DNA from: Pyrocephalus nanus
Lineage: Eukaryota; Chordata; Aves; Passeriformes; Tyrannidae
Assembly: GCA_038380795.1 (NCBI GenBank)
Contig: CM076266.1
Coordinates: forward strand, 10,624,001-10,688,000
Reading direction: 5' to 3'
DNA length: 64,000 nucleotides
Shown here: positions 25,801 to 42,227 of the stretch, one piece after another
Layout of the letters: each line of letters starts with the position of its first letter
Numbering within the stretch: position 1 is the stretch's first letter
Position numbers and translations under genes: made by a program
Notes under the pieces: generated by a model
What the model was told of the DNA's origin: nothing
What the model saw: the letters and a program-made list of their open reading frames with translations, nothing else
Database searches by the model: none

Positions 25801-28800
25801 CCAGGAGCGGCTGCCTTTTATACCCGAGGGAGCAGTATGCCGTAAGAAACGCATGGAAGTGGACACTCCCAAGAGGAAGTTGGTAAGTGGCATCTCTTAA
25901 TTAGGAACTTGGCAGACAGATTTTAGATTTGCTATTTTAGCCTCTAGATTTTAGATTAGGTGGTATATAAAGCCATGTCTGTCTTTTCAGGAGAGAGATA
26001 TTGAACTGGAAATGGGAGATGATTATATTTTGGATCTTCAGAGTAAGTATTCTGTAAGAATTGGTATTATTGTTAAGCAGTAAAGTTTGGCTACTTCAGT
26101 CTTAAAAGGGGAAATATTTAAACCTGGCTCTTTTCAACCAGAACTGTTGATCTTCCATGACTGTTTCTTTTTTCATAATGCCACTCAGTTGTTTCCCATT
26201 TTAGAGTCACAGAAATAAAATGACTGGTCTGATGATTCAAGTGATTTTTACCTTCCATTCTATGGTGTATTACCTCATTAATTCTTGATGCTGTCTCTAT
26301 TAGGAAATTATCAGTGTGAGAGACTGCCTGATTGTGTTTCAGCTGGGTATTTGTTGCCTGTTATGGCTTGGCAGTGGATCCTGCTATTATTGAATAGTAT
26401 TTGGTGGTGGGATGTCGATCAGAAGTATTTGTGAATGTCAGAGATGCTGCCAAGTTCTTGTTCCTTAGGGGATATTGTGCTTTTTTTTTTTTTTTTCCCA
26501 GTTGTGTTCATCAGGTTGTTTTCTGTCACTAAATATTCTTTGAAATTAATTTTGTCTCTTTATTAACTTCTGTTGTGTTTTTAAGAATACTGGGACTTAA
26601 TGAATGCATCTGAGAAATACGATAAGATACCAGAGATATGGGAAGGTCATAATATACTTGACTACATTGATCCAGAAATAATGAAAGTGAGTTTTTCATT
26701 AGTTGTTTTACACTTTTCTTGCCTCTTTATCTGTATTTGTTTAGTGTAACTTACTATTTGTAGATTAAAAGCAGTATATCATGAGAACATGTTCTTTCTT
26801 ATGTTATTTGCATTTGCCATGAGAAAAGATACTGTTTTTTGAATGATTGAGGACAGAATTTCATAATGGAAAATTGCTTTACCTTGTCAGAATGATGGTG
26901 ATCTTATCTTTTCCATCCTAAAATATGAGGTTTGCACGAGAAGTTGTATCTCTTCATTCTTTGACTACAGCCAGAAGAAATGTAGCTATCAAAATTTATG
27001 TATTATTAATAATATGGAGTTCATCCATCAAATTCATGTCATCTGGAGTATGATGTTATAGGAAATGGACTGAATTCTTAATTTATAACCTTTTGATTTA
27101 ATAACAAGCACTGCTTAGATTTCTGCCGGCTGTTAAGGAGGAGTAGTCAGTACAGCCCACGGAGCCTGCCAGTTGTGCAGTGGGGTTCCTCTGAATTGCT
27201 GGTGTTCCAGACTCTGCTGAATGTCAAAAGAGAAGAGTTTTTCAGAGTGTTTCCAGAAATGGCACAGCAGGCAGAGTTCACAAGATAGTACAGCTGCTCT
27301 CATGCACTGAGCAGCTTCAAGGCAGTCAGACAAATGCAGCCAAACTGTAATGTGATGTGATGGAGGAAGTGTGCACAGTAATGTGCCCACAGGTTCACAG
27401 TAATCAACATCACCAGCTGCATTAATTGTGGGTGGAGGGGTTATTATCAGGTAACAGAGTCCCTTCTTGAAAGGAACGGGTGTCATGGCCCTGGGCCATG
27501 GAGAAATGTAACATTAAGGACTGTAGGTCAAGGATCTGATTTCCATTTTACCTTTTCAAAATGTAAGAAACTGGAAGAATTGGAGAAAGAGGAAGAGCTG
27601 AGAGAAGCTGCTGGAGAATATGACAGCGAGCCAGAGAGTGAGGATGAAGAAATGATGGAAATCCGACGATTGGCAAAGAAGATCCGAGAAAAGAAGAAGC
27701 TGAAAATCCTGCAGTCAAAGGAAAAAGATGTTCATGGTCCAAGGATGCCTAGAACAGCTAAAAAGGTGAATATATAACGTGTTCTGTAACAAAATCTTGC
27801 TGCTGTGTAATAACATCATGAAAACCTGGAACGGTACCAGTTAGTGGAACTGATGGCTTTTTCTCCTGCTTGGCCCTCTCGCTTGCTTCCTTCTGTCCTC
27901 CCTAGAGTCCTGGTAACTACTTAGCTGTTGGAGGCCATACCACATGAGGGATAGTAGCCCTTTAACTTTACAAAAGTGTTTCTTTTGTAAAATTCCAAAT
28001 ACATTGCAGAAAAGGTTTTTTTATAACACGATTCAGTTTGTTTAATCAAGTTGTCGTATAATTTTATTGTTTTTCTTGTTGGTTGGCTGTATTAAATTAA
28101 AAAAATTGAAGAATTAGATAATTACTTTAAGTCACAATCACGAAAAATTTTTTCTGAGGCTCTCCCAGTGCTTGAAAAGATGTTGTTTCTTTTTGGAAGT
28201 CAGTATTACCCTTTCTGATGGCAGAATCTATTGTGACCAGTCCAGGACAATTGCAAATTACTAAACTCATAACTACACATTTTGAGAAAGTGAATCTAAC
28301 TGATGTTGCTCCCAGTATCTCTTACCTTCTTCGAAGTGTGTGCCTTTTGGGAGAAAGGGAAATATTTCTGACTGAAATACCTCTCTTTGTCTTTCCAAAA
28401 AGGCAAAGTATTTATGAGATCTTTAGAAAATGCTGGGCCATTGCAGTCTGTGAAGCAGGATTTATGGGTGAAGAGAATTAAGTTGCAAAAAAATGAAATG
28501 TGAAGATAGGACTTAAGTTTTCTGCTTCTGGGATGTGACAAAGGAAAAATATATAGTGAATATAATGGTCTTGTGGTGGTATATTGAGATAAGGTGGAAC
28601 CATTTTTTTCTGAAAGAAATGTTTTCTTGACTGTCTTTTCGCAGGTCCAGCGGAAGGTGCTAGAGAAAGAAATGACTGATCTTGGACTTGACATGACTAA
28701 TAAAGATGATGTAAGTTTTTGCTAATTAAACACAATGTTTATCGGAAAGAGATTTAAATTTAAATGCTTATTACAGTCAACACAAGAGAGAAGGGGGATC

Positions 28801-30582
28801 TGTTAAGGACAAACTAGAAACCCCAGATGAGGCAGTTGCACTGCAATTTTTTGAGTTATGTGATCAAAACAAGTTGGGCAAGCTGAAAACCTAAACTAAC
28901 ATTTACCAAGAATCACATATGTACCTGCACTGCTTTCTTGGAATTTATGTAGGATTCAAGAATAGTTTTGGTTAAACATACTTCTTAATTTTCAAGTTTG
29001 CTGTGTTGGATGAGACTGACAGAAATAGTAATAATGACATGTCAGGCTTATCTTTTTACAGTTCACGCATTCTCTGAGCTGTAATTGAAATTTTTGAGGG
29101 CAGCTGGCATCTTTAGATAAAGTAACTAAAGCTAAAGTACTTCAAACATAGATTTGCCTTCAGGAGACATATTAACTGAAATTGGAAAAAAAAATCCATT
29201 TTGTGCAGCAAATCCAGCAGTATTATGGCTCTCTAGATCTGGAGACCTCAAATTCTTTAGCTAAACAAGGAGTAAGGAAACAAGGAATGTCAGCACTGTC
29301 TGAAGCAATCACTTACTGTTCTCAGAGCTGACATCCGTTTGATGTAGGAATGATCTCAGTGAGAAGGAATTTAATACTTATGCTATAGCATGACAAGTCT
29401 TCATGTCTGAAATTCTTAGGGCTTTGCCCTGTACACAGGACACTAATCAGGGTAGGTTTCTTCATTGCTTTTTTGATGTTGCAAAATTGCTTCAGCATTG
29501 CTATCCATTAATTTGTGTCTTTTTATGGATTACTTATCAGTCTACTCAGAAAACTGTGGTTAGTAATTGTGGAGGGAAGAAGTTAAAATTCATTGAAATT
29601 TGAGTGTTACTGAGGACAAGGGAGTCAGTGACCAACAGCTGACAATATCTTTACACTACTATGGAATAACCAATGTAATTTATCACAGCAGTACACGGCC
29701 TGTTTTTCCTCTGATTAGAAGTGGAGCATGTCTGAGCTCATTGTTTCTGGTTTTAATGCTAAAGTGATGTTTTAAATTTCAGGCACATTATGTGAGAAGG
29801 TCCCGTAGCACCACAAGGAAACGTAAACGTGATGAGTCTGAAACCCCCAAATCCGTGGCGCGGAGCCGCAGCTGCTCCCGCACACCCCGGGATGTGTCTG
29901 GACTTCGTGATGAAAAGGTGTGTTATTTACTCCTATGGCACTTAAACCAGCCTGACTGTACTTAAACCATCTCCTGGGAAACTTCAGAGCAGGCTGGTTA
30001 TGTTTGTCCAGAGTTCATGTTGGGTCTCTTTGCAGCTTCAGCATCTTGAACTCTCTATATTTCAGGAATGCCAAGTTCCTTCTTAAAAATAACTTAAAAA
30101 TACAGACCAAGGGAGCACATTTTAAATTTTTGTCTCTAAATCCAAGTCTGAGGGAAGAATTCTACCAACTGTGGTAGAACTACCACTTTTAGTGAGTGAG
30201 GAATTCCAGGGGTAACATGATCCTATGTTAGTGTACTGGAAAAAGTTCTGCTGAGGAGGGTTAGTGTCACCGGCAGTGCTAGTGCTCCAGAGTTGCACAC
30301 GGTGGTCTGTGTTGGGTGTGAATGTCTTTGTTAAAAACATCCAGCTCAGTGGGTTTTTGAAAGGTAAAGCTTGTTACCCGAGTTACTGGGGAAGTTGCGC
30401 TGCATATTTGTTTGTTTGTTTTTAAATAGATGGTGAAGAAGGTCAAGACCATGGCAAAGAAAGCTCAGAAGAAGATGAATCGTCTGGGCAGGAAAGGAGA
30501 GGCAGACAGACACATATTTGACTTGAAGCCAAAACATCTGTTGGCTGGAAAGAGAAAATCTGGTAAAACACAGAGAAGATAA
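19800..30582 (+). CDS. GTPBP4: GTPBP4 gene: nucleolar GTP-binding protein NOG1, 17 coding exons
   Basis: GTPBP4/NOG1 is a nucleolar GTPase of the OBG/DRG-related group needed for maturation of the pre-60S ribosomal subunit. Joining the 17 exons listed below gives 1896 nt, or 631 residues plus stop, close to the roughly 634 of the human protein. Every junction keeps the frame with GT-AG introns. Residues 1-168 form the helical N-terminal NOG1 domain. The GTPase core has G1 GYPNVGKSS (175-183), G2 in YAFTTKS (198-204), G3 DTPG (221-224), G4 NKCD (289-292) and ETST (319-322). A lysine/glutamate-rich C-terminal tail (about 450-631) suits rRNA binding and nucleolar retention. Introns range from 75 to about 1270 nt, with no coding sequence recognised in them. 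The gene converges with IDI1. No truncation or missing G motif is seen. Confidence 0.98.
20486..20656 (+). CDS. GTPBP4: GTPBP4 coding exon 2
   Basis: Encodes residues 17-73, starting [16 protein letters not shown] and ending FPKLD. This is the most conserved part of the N-terminal NOG1 domain. Acceptor TTGCAG, donor GAT|GTAAGT. Intron 2 (20657-21922, 1266 nt) is AT-rich, with a poly-A run near 21826-21841. Confidence 0.98.
21923..22026 (+). CDS. GTPBP4: GTPBP4 coding exon 3
   Basis: Encodes residues 74-107 ([20 protein letters not shown]...) plus two bases of Asn108. The next intron is only 75 nt (22027-22101), the shortest in the gene. Confidence 0.98.
22102..22238 (+). CDS. GTPBP4: GTPBP4 coding exon 4
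   Basis: Completes Asn108 and encodes 109-153 ([20 protein letters not shown]... LEYLEQ) plus the first base of Val154. Helical N-terminal NOG1 domain. Donor G|GTTTGT. Confidence 0.98.
22799..22899 (+). CDS. GTPBP4: GTPBP4 coding exon 5 (P-loop)
   Basis: Encodes 154-187, including the G1/P-loop GYPNVGKSS at residues 175-183, whose Lys181 and Ser182 should contact the GTP phosphates and magnesium. Donor AAG|GTATGT. Confidence 0.98.
23305..23397 (+). CDS. GTPBP4: GTPBP4 coding exon 6 (switch I/G2)
   Basis: Encodes 188-218 ([20 protein letters not shown]...). The conserved threonines of YAFTTKS form the G2 region. The acceptor is TTTTAAG, a less common but valid TAAG form. Confidence 0.97.
23896..24087 (+). 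CDS. GTPBP4: GTPBP4 coding exon 7 (G3)
   Basis: Encodes 219-282, beginning [16 protein letters not shown] and including the DTPG G3 motif. It runs through the helix [17 protein letters not shown] to PLFANK. Intron 7 that follows is only 89 nt. Confidence 0.98.
24177..24242 (+). CDS. GTPBP4: GTPBP4 coding exon 8 (G4)
   Basis: Encodes 283-304 ([20 protein letters not shown]...). NKCD at 289-292 is the guanine-specificity motif. Donor CAG|GTTAGG. Confidence 0.98.
24922..25011 (+). CDS. GTPBP4: GTPBP4 coding exon 9 (G5)
   Basis: Encodes 305-334 ([20 protein letters not shown]...). The ETST segment takes the G5 position and closes the GTPase fold. Confidence 0.98.
25437..25547 (+). CDS. GTPBP4: GTPBP4 coding exon 10
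   Basis: Encodes 335-371 ([20 protein letters not shown]... TKRDNK), the conserved NOG1 segment right after the GTPase domain. Confidence 0.98.
25805..25882 (+). CDS. GTPBP4: GTPBP4 coding exon 11
   Basis: Encodes 372-397 ([20 protein letters not shown]...). It is fairly conserved in its first half and variable in its second half. The following intron is 108 nt. Confidence 0.97.
25991..26042 (+). CDS. GTPBP4: GTPBP4 coding exon 12
   Basis: Encodes 398-414 ([17 protein letters not shown]) plus the first base of Lys415. The donor after CAGA is GTAAGT. Confidence 0.97.
26586..26686 (+). CDS. GTPBP4: GTPBP4 coding exon 13
   Basis: Completes Lys415 and encodes 416-448 ([20 protein letters not shown]... 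PEIMK). Donor AAA|GTGAGT. Intron 13 (26687-27567) contains a more GC-rich antisense open frame at 27133-27486 with no recognised product. Confidence 0.98.
27568..27765 (+). CDS. GTPBP4: GTPBP4 coding exon 14
   Basis: Encodes 449-514, an acidic then basic low-complexity region ([40 protein letters not shown]). The acceptor TGTAAG has little pyrimidine tract right before it, but the protein continues without a gap. Confidence 0.97.
28645..28710 (+). CDS. GTPBP4: GTPBP4 coding exon 15
   Basis: Encodes 515-536 ([20 protein letters not shown]...). Acceptor TTCGCAG, donor GAT|GTAAGT. Intron 15 (28711-29782) is 1072 nt with no feature recognised. Confidence 0.97.
29783..29917 (+). CDS. GTPBP4: GTPBP4 coding exon 16
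   Basis: Encodes 537-581, a basic Arg/Ser-rich segment ([40 protein letters not shown]) with likely nuclear or nucleolar localisation clusters such as RKRKR. Confidence 0.97.
30430..30582 (+). CDS. GTPBP4: GTPBP4 coding exon 17 and stop
   Basis: Encodes 582-631, a lysine-rich C-terminus ([20 protein letters not shown]... [13 protein letters not shown]) with the stop TAA at 30580-30582. Confidence 0.98.
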   Translation: MVKKVKTMAKKAQKKMNRLGRKGEADRHIFDLKPKHLLAGKRKSGKTQRR

Positions 30583-30600
30583 ACAGTCTTGTGAATCAAA

Positions 30601-30622
30601 ATTAAAACCTAAGTTTATTAAA
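30601..30622 (+). terminator. GTPBP4: GTPBP4 poly(A) signal region
   Basis: Two ATTAAA hexamers (30601-30606 and 30617-30622) start 19 and 35 nt after the stop codon. TG-rich sequence follows near 30677-30692. If used, the 3' UTR is only about 50-80 nt. Cleavage is inferred. Confidence 0.6.
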
Positions 30623-30639
30623 TTAATTTCTAGTCCTGT

Positions 30640-31560
30640 CTTCCTTTTACTATTAGAAAGTGTTTAAGAAGCATGCAGTTTGTGTTGGTAGTTAAGATAA
30701 TTCAAGCTCAAAGTTCTAATACCTTGATCTTGCAGTTCTTCTAAGCAAAGCAGTGAGAAATTTCTCAATACCAGTGGCAGAAACCCATTTCTGGACTGAC
30801 ATAAAAGTTAGTTTCACTTTCTTATTCCTGACTATCATGTATCAGTAAAGTATTTAGATTTCTATCTAAAACAAATTTAGAGTGAAGTTAAACCTAAAAA
30901 TGTGAACTACCTGTTAAAATACTATCAAAATTAAAAATGCCCAGCTTCACAAAGGTTTGGGTTTCTGTATGCAAGTAATTCTTTGATGTATGGAAAGTGA
31001 TGAGTTTATGTTGCAGGTGAAGGCTGAAATTGGTGGGGAGGTAACAAGGGACTTAACAAGGACTGCACCAAGTTGGTGTTTGAGCACTGAACCAGTTTTG
31101 AATGCAGGGGAGAAATGCTGCCAGTTTACTGAGCTAAACGGTGACTGAAACTGGAGGAGAAATTGCAGTTTTAGTACTGAACTGCCCTCTGTAATAACAG
31201 CACGGGCAGGGAAGGTTACACCTTAAAAGTGTTAATTTTTCAGTTTAATAATAATATTTCAGATATATAGAGAATGAGGGTCAGACTGACATTTGGTCCT
31301 GAGTACATGTGAGTTATGCTGCTGTCACCCTCTGCTTGGGAAACAATTTCTCTTCAGGAATGTCAACACTGACTGAAGCAAGCACTATCTGTTCAAGGCA
31401 AAAGATACTGTCAAATGTGAAATATTTCCTTTTTGTCCTTCCTTGGTCAATAGTTACCCAGAGGTTAGTAAAGTTATGCATTATAAATGTGTTGCCTGAA
31501 CAGTACACTTAAAATGCACGTTAAAAACTAACACTCACACGAAAAAAGTAGGGGGGGAGA
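30640..31560. other. Intergenic DNA between the convergent GTPBP4 and IDI1 ends
   Basis: No second isomerase copy (IDI2) and no other gene is recognised. The stretch is AT-rich with short frames only. The edges depend on the inferred poly(A) sites. Confidence 0.55.
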
Positions 31561-31573
31561 ACCCTTAAACTTA

Positions 31574-31579
31574 TTTATT
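31574..31579 (-). terminator. IDI1: Candidate IDI1 poly(A) signal
   Basis: TTTATT on the plus strand is AATAAA on the gene strand, 1976 nt past the stop codon at 33556-33558. An alternative ATTAAA on the gene strand lies at 32044-32049. The 3' UTR would be about 1.5-2 kb. Tentative without transcript data. Confidence 0.4.
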
Positions 31580-33555
31580 ATTTTTAAATATTACAAGTAA
31601 GAAGAGTGTTCAGATGTCAGCTTTAGCATACTGGGTCTTCATATGTAAATCCGTATCGTTTCCCTCATCTACTTTATATAATAATTTTGGTATTAAAGCA
31701 CATTGTAATTCACATTGTAAAGGCGTTCAATGTCAAGAAAAACTTTGATAACAGAACTAAGGGATGTTGAGGAAGTGTTCATCAAAATTTTTCTTTCACC
31801 TGCCTTATGCACTATATTTCCACTTCTGGATATGCTTTGCCAGCTTTTGCTCCAAGTTGGCCCTTTGAACTAGAAAATCAGAACTTCGTTGTTAATAGAT
31901 CTGTGCCCTGCTGCCCCCCTCCTGCTGCTTTAGTGGTGTGTAAGGGGCAGGATGGTTTTCATAGTGAAGTGATGACAGAGATTATTCTCTTGTGGTTTCA
32001 TGTCTGAAAAGAAAACAACAGTCCAAGGTTTTAGGTTAAGTATTTTAATCATAATCTTTAAGATAATCCTAGATTTAAAAAGCATTTGAAGTATTTGAAA
32101 AGAACTGTAATTACCTACAGCTGGGTAATGCAGTTGACTGCAGTGGAGGGAGCTGCTCCATCGCAGCACTGTTCCCCCCCACTGTTATATTTACTTCAGT
32201 ACATCAGTTCTGGTCTACATACAACAATCTTGGCTTTAAAACCTCTAAGTGTTCAACCACTGGAGATTCTGGTGCGGAGAAGTTTCAGTGCTGCAGTCAC
32301 AGCTGGGGTGAGAAAGAGAAACCCTCACCACAGGAAAAAGTTAATTTCACCCTTAAACCAGACACGGACTAGTTACAACCATGTTTTCCATGCAATGAGA
32401 AATGGAATGACAAACATCCTATTTCATTAAGACACCTCTAGGAAAAGTTGGCTTGAGAAATCTAGTTTAGGTAGTGTGCTAACAGAAGAAATCACAATTA
32501 AGCTCTTTTAGAGAAAAAACAACTCCAAAATCTAATTCAAACTGAGAGACTTGAGTATTTGTCTTATTGAAAAGCAGCTTCCATTTTACTCATGTTACTA
32601 GCAATTGACTGCAAGATCAAAAAGGATTAGCTCTGGTACAGTTTCTAACCAACTGACATCAAGATTCAGTGTAAGCCCAGAAATTGTCAGTCTGGAATTT
32701 TGGAGTTCGGTGGGTTTGAGTAGTCTGGTAATGACTATTACAAGAGATGTTTCAGGAGAAAAAATGTTTCAATATGCCTTTGTTTTCTGGAAGATAGAGA
32801 AGAGCCATTTAGTGCATATCCCATCTCCAAAGACAGACTACTTCCTGTATTAGGTACCATTTACATTTGGCATAATTAACCCTTTTGTTATGTAAGAGAT
32901 GTCCAGTACTCAGACTTTAAATAACCAGAAAAGGGTGTTGGGGAGAAAAACCCAAACAGATCACCCACTGTTTGTTAACCTAAAGCCTTGACACACAACT
33001 CAGCACTCCAAAGTGAAACTCACTCCACCCTGACAATCCAATTACTTAAGCTTTTATGTGTTTGGTTAATTATAGAGTGCAGTAGCTGAAGAGATTTGCT
33101 TTCTGCAATTAAAATAATCCTGATTACTTTGCACTAATTGTTTTTTTCTTCAGCCAACATCAGTGCAGAACCCAAATTCATGGGTAATCATTTCAGTCAC
33201 AGTCCCGTTCGGTGAGAAGGGACCAGCCCTCCCAGCTGAGCCAGGCTCCCTTCCCAGGTGTATATGGCACACACACGGGGTGAGGATCTTTCACCAGGCA
33301 ACGGGGAAAGAGGAACCCAGGGCGTTCATGCCATTGTTACCCATTTTACATTAGATCAAGGTAATTTGCACAGGAGAACAAGGATGAGGGGGCAGAGGAG
33401 GTGATGAAAGCAGAAAAGAAAACACTGGCTATAACAACCTCTATACCAAGATACTAAATGTGCTCCAGGTGGACCAATTCTCTGCACCCAAGTCATGATT
33501 TACCACAGCATCAATGCCATCACTGCTGGCCTTCAGCACCTTTCACCCCAGCTAT
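31580..33555 (-). other. IDI1: Putative IDI1 3' UTR
   Basis: This AT-rich region follows the IDI1 stop on the minus strand and contains no recognisable gene on either strand. Calling it 3' UTR rests on the absence of an earlier clear AATAAA and on family knowledge that IDI1 has a long 3' UTR. Confidence 0.45.
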
Positions 33556-38693
<5,138 letters not shown>

Positions 38694-38699
38694 CGCGCG

Positions 38700-38890
38700 G
38701 CCCGCCGCCTCCGCCAATGGCGGCGCCGCGCAGCGCTGACGTCACCCCATCGCCCGATCGCCCCACTGCGGCGCGGGGGGGCGGGGCCAGCGGTGACAGC
38801 GGGGAGAGGAGGCGGGGGGGAGCGGGGGGGAACGCTGGCCAATAAGAAGAGAGAGTAGCAGCGGGACGGCCAATGGGAGCTAGGCGGCCG
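38700..38890 (-). promoter_or_regulatory. IDI1: IDI1 main promoter region
   Basis: CpG island directly upstream of the long-form ATG. It holds three CCAAT boxes on the plus strand (38714-38718, 38839-38843, 38870-38874) and a palindromic CRE TGACGTCA (38737-38744). That CRE overlaps GTCACCCCAT (38741-38750), which resembles SRE-1. A GC box, GGGGGCGGGGCC, lies near 38777-38788. SRE plus CCAAT plus Sp1 is the known layout of sterol-regulated promoters, and IDI1 is a known SREBP target. The transcription start cannot be fixed; the CCAAT at 38714 is only about 20 bp from the ATG. Confidence 0.65.
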
Positions 38891-39007
38891 CTTTGGACCC
38901 CGCCCGGCAAGGCCCGAGGGGCTGTCTGAAGCACTGACCCCGGCAGAGGCGGACCGGGACCGGGCTCCCTTACCAGGAAGAAGCCTTCAGCTTCTCCCAG
39001 TAATCAG

Positions 39008-39220
39008 GAATCACAGAATTAATTGGCCAGGAAAAGACCTCTGAGATCATCTAGTCCAGCCTATGACCCAACATCACCCTGCCGGTCAACCAGACCGTGG
39101 CACCAAGAGCCACGTCCGGTCTTCCCTTAAGCACCTCCAGGGACCTTCCTGGGCATCCCATTCCAGTGTCTAAAGCTTGACTAATTTCTAACATTGAGCG
39201 CTGCCTGTTGTCTTTTCACC
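39008..39220 (-). mobile_element. CR1 LINE fragment, antisense
   Basis: AATCACAGAATTAATTGGCC, then 'aaaagacctctgagatcatctagtcca', 'gtcaaccagaccgtggcaccaagagccac' and 'tgggcatcccattccagtgtc' match a reverse-orientation CR1 3' end. The distal edge is approximate. Confidence 0.9.
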
Positions 39221-40050
39221 CATCCACGAAAACCGAAGGACCGCGCCCAAGCGCCGCTCCTACAGACGTGGGGGTGTTTGTGGAGTTTTTGCTCAGCTCC
39301 GGGAGTGTTTCAAGCGGCAGCCACAAGCACGGGGCTGTGGAGCCGCAGGGCGTTTTGGCACATCCAATCTTGGACGCTTTTCATAGCAGCTCCCCTTGAG
39401 CCGAAGGTTCATTTGTGCCATGGAGCTCGGAGCCTGGGGCACTCACAGCGAGGCCAGTCGTCCCCTCTCCTGCACTGAGAGCTACAGCTTGTGGAAAACA
39501 GTTCCTGTGCTAGTGAAGCTCTGAAATTGCCTTCGAGTTCTTGAGAGGCAAAGAAAGAAACACCCAGTTTCTGTGAAGGAATGGAGCGTAGGCAAGATGT
39601 CAAGATGAACTGGTCAGATAGGGGAGTTATAGATATGCACAAATAGAGGCAGGAAAACTTCAGTAGCAGCCTCTAGAAACTTCACACCACCACAGCTGAG
39701 TTCTTTCTCAGCAAGACTTTTACTGTTTTATTGCCTGTCCACATATTTGGATTTATAACTAGATTCCATAAAAGGCCTAGAAGTGACATTTCACATGCCT
39801 TAGGGACATGGCTCTTTCTGATTGTCTCTCAGCACAAGTTCCAGTATTTCCATCTGGTGGGTTTGATTTTTCCTGAGAACAGGACAGATGGCCTGTCATT
39901 TAGAGATACCATTATCAGCACAAAATGTTCAAATGGACAGTTAATATTTTATAAGGGTGGTATCTTACAGTGTTCCCCTGTGCAGAGCTTCATGAAAGGA
40001 GTGTGGAAGTGGTTTAAGTAGAAGCCATTTGTAACCAGCAGAGCATCAAA

Positions 40051-40158
40051 AGTAAAAAAAAAAAAAAAAAAACCCAAAAAAACCCCACCACCAAACAAAC
40101 CCAAAAACAAAACCCAAGAAAAACCCAAAAAGCCACACAAAACACAAAAAAACAAAAG
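40051..40158 (+). repeat. A-rich low-complexity tract
   Basis: A run of about 19 A is followed by repeated CCCAAAAA/AACAAAAC-type units and no G-rich sequence. Low-complexity A/C-rich DNA; an old poly(A) tail or simple expansion are both possible. Confidence 0.85.
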
Positions 40159-42227
40159 TTAAGAAAGAGTAAGAATGACCCAGCTCCTGCATTTCCCTTT
40201 AACTACATAAAATATAACATCAGATCATTGGTATGAATTAATTAAAATTAGTATTAAATGTTAATGTTTTGCTATTCATCAATATACTACAAATCCAATG
40301 TTATCATAAGAACATTAACATAAATATGTACTCTTACAAAGGACTGAAATGTACACAGATTACTTTTTATTGACTTTACTTATCATTACAGATTACTTAT
40401 TGCTGAGTCACTGTTTGGCATGAAAACACAGTAACTGGAGACTGAGCTTTGTTGAAATAGGGAGAACATCCTTTACCACATCAATCACTTGCTCATTTGA
40501 TTGTTCCAGATAAAAAAAAAAAATCTGTAATTTTTTACTCTATGATTTGCCTAATGTAACCAAACAAGCTACAAAAACCCATCAAAAAATATAACTACTG
40601 AGATGGACAAACCAGCACTTCATAGGGAGACAACAGAGTTAACAAGCAGCTCTCCTGCAAGTGAAGCTCTTTGGGAATAGGAAGTTCTACCCTGAGAGGC
40701 AGAGGTAGGGTCTGTACATGAGGCACAACTGATGTGTGACACCAATGAGCAGGTGTGCACAGTGATGGTCAGGCTGCACAGCAGAGGGAAACATAAAAAA
40801 AAATGTCCTTATAGATAACTGAAAAAAGGAAAGAGATTCTTATTTTCCTTTTGATAGCTATTGACAACTGCTATACAGGCACTTTTGAACCAGACAGTCA
40901 GAAACAACTACAGTTTCTGTCTTGCCCAGACAAACAAAGCACTTCACCTGCAGCAAGGCTGGTGAGCACCGAGTGACAAGTCCTGGATAATGAGAGGCAA
41001 AGGAGGAGGCACCAAAGATGAGAGACAAACCGAAACATTTTCACAAAACAAACAAGGGAGAGACCTCCCAAGCCTTTAACCAAAAACACTTTCAGGATCA
41101 GGTGTTTTATGTCACCTGTATCATCTTTCATCTCGCTCTGCTCCAGACTTTCTCTCTACCTTCAAAGCTCTTTGTGATGAAAATAAAGCATCCTAATTTT
41201 TGTAGTGGTACGCACCTCACTGAAACCTCGGAGCTTTTACTCCACCCCACCTAAATAGAAGAATGCCTGAAGTGACATATAAATGCCTTTGAGACTTAAT
41301 TTATGCATCTCCTGAAGTCTGCTGACTATTTTCAAACACTACAGACAAGGGGAAAACCTTTTCCTGTCACCATTGGGGAGGCTTTAATTTCTCCTGAAAA
41401 TCCAACCAGCTGCAAATCACTGACAGGCTTTTGCTGTCTACGGAAATAAAGGGAAATGCAACCTCCATCAAACTGGAGGAGAACATTTTAATTCTCCAGC
41501 AAGTTAAACAAGAAGATGGTGAACAGGATGAAGTAAATTCTGAACAAACCTGGTATTTGACCCCTGTCTGGAATGCACAGACTGCTGAAACATGCTTGTC
41601 CTTGGTTTTCAGATTTGCCAATGATTATTAAGGGTTTTTTCCCACACTTCACGTCCACCTTCTTCTTTTTCATCTTCCTATTCACTTGCTCTGATGTTTA
41701 AGGCTTCCAGTTCAATCTTCTCAGCTATAGAACTATCCTTTTTCCTCATCTCCCTGGAGAATTCCTCTTGGAAGCCTGCTCCTGCCTTGTAGTCATAGCT
41801 CTCCAGAAAATATTTGTCTAAGTGATCCACTTAGGTGCAGAGCGAACAACAACCTGAGTTTTATCTGAAATGGGAGGTAAATACCTCCCATTCTTAACTA
41901 ATCTGCTGTTGTTTACTTGAATCTGCTTTCTTAAACGGCCTGTTTCAGGGAAGAGGGTTGGCTTCAGCTTGCTTCAGGGAAGACAGATGGCTTTGTAGTA
42001 AAAATGTAATACATGTATGCTAAATATATAAGTAGGATGTTTTATTTGCATTTAGGTTTGCTATCTCAAGCGTGATGGAAAGAGTGCTATGATGGACGGC
42101 TTCCAAATGTTTTTGTACAGCATAAGGTGAATAAGGAAATGGCTCTTTTAGGAAGGAGTTATTAGAAAGATTCCTATTTGAAGAAGTAATGCTTGATCTC
42201 TTAAATATTTTTGTTTGGTTGGTTGGT

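Noticed and set aside
26226..26332. Possible box C/D snoRNA in GTPBP4 intron 12 (TGATGA ... CTGA)
   Set aside because: No terminal stem next to the boxes, no good internal C'/D' pair, and spacing longer than usual.
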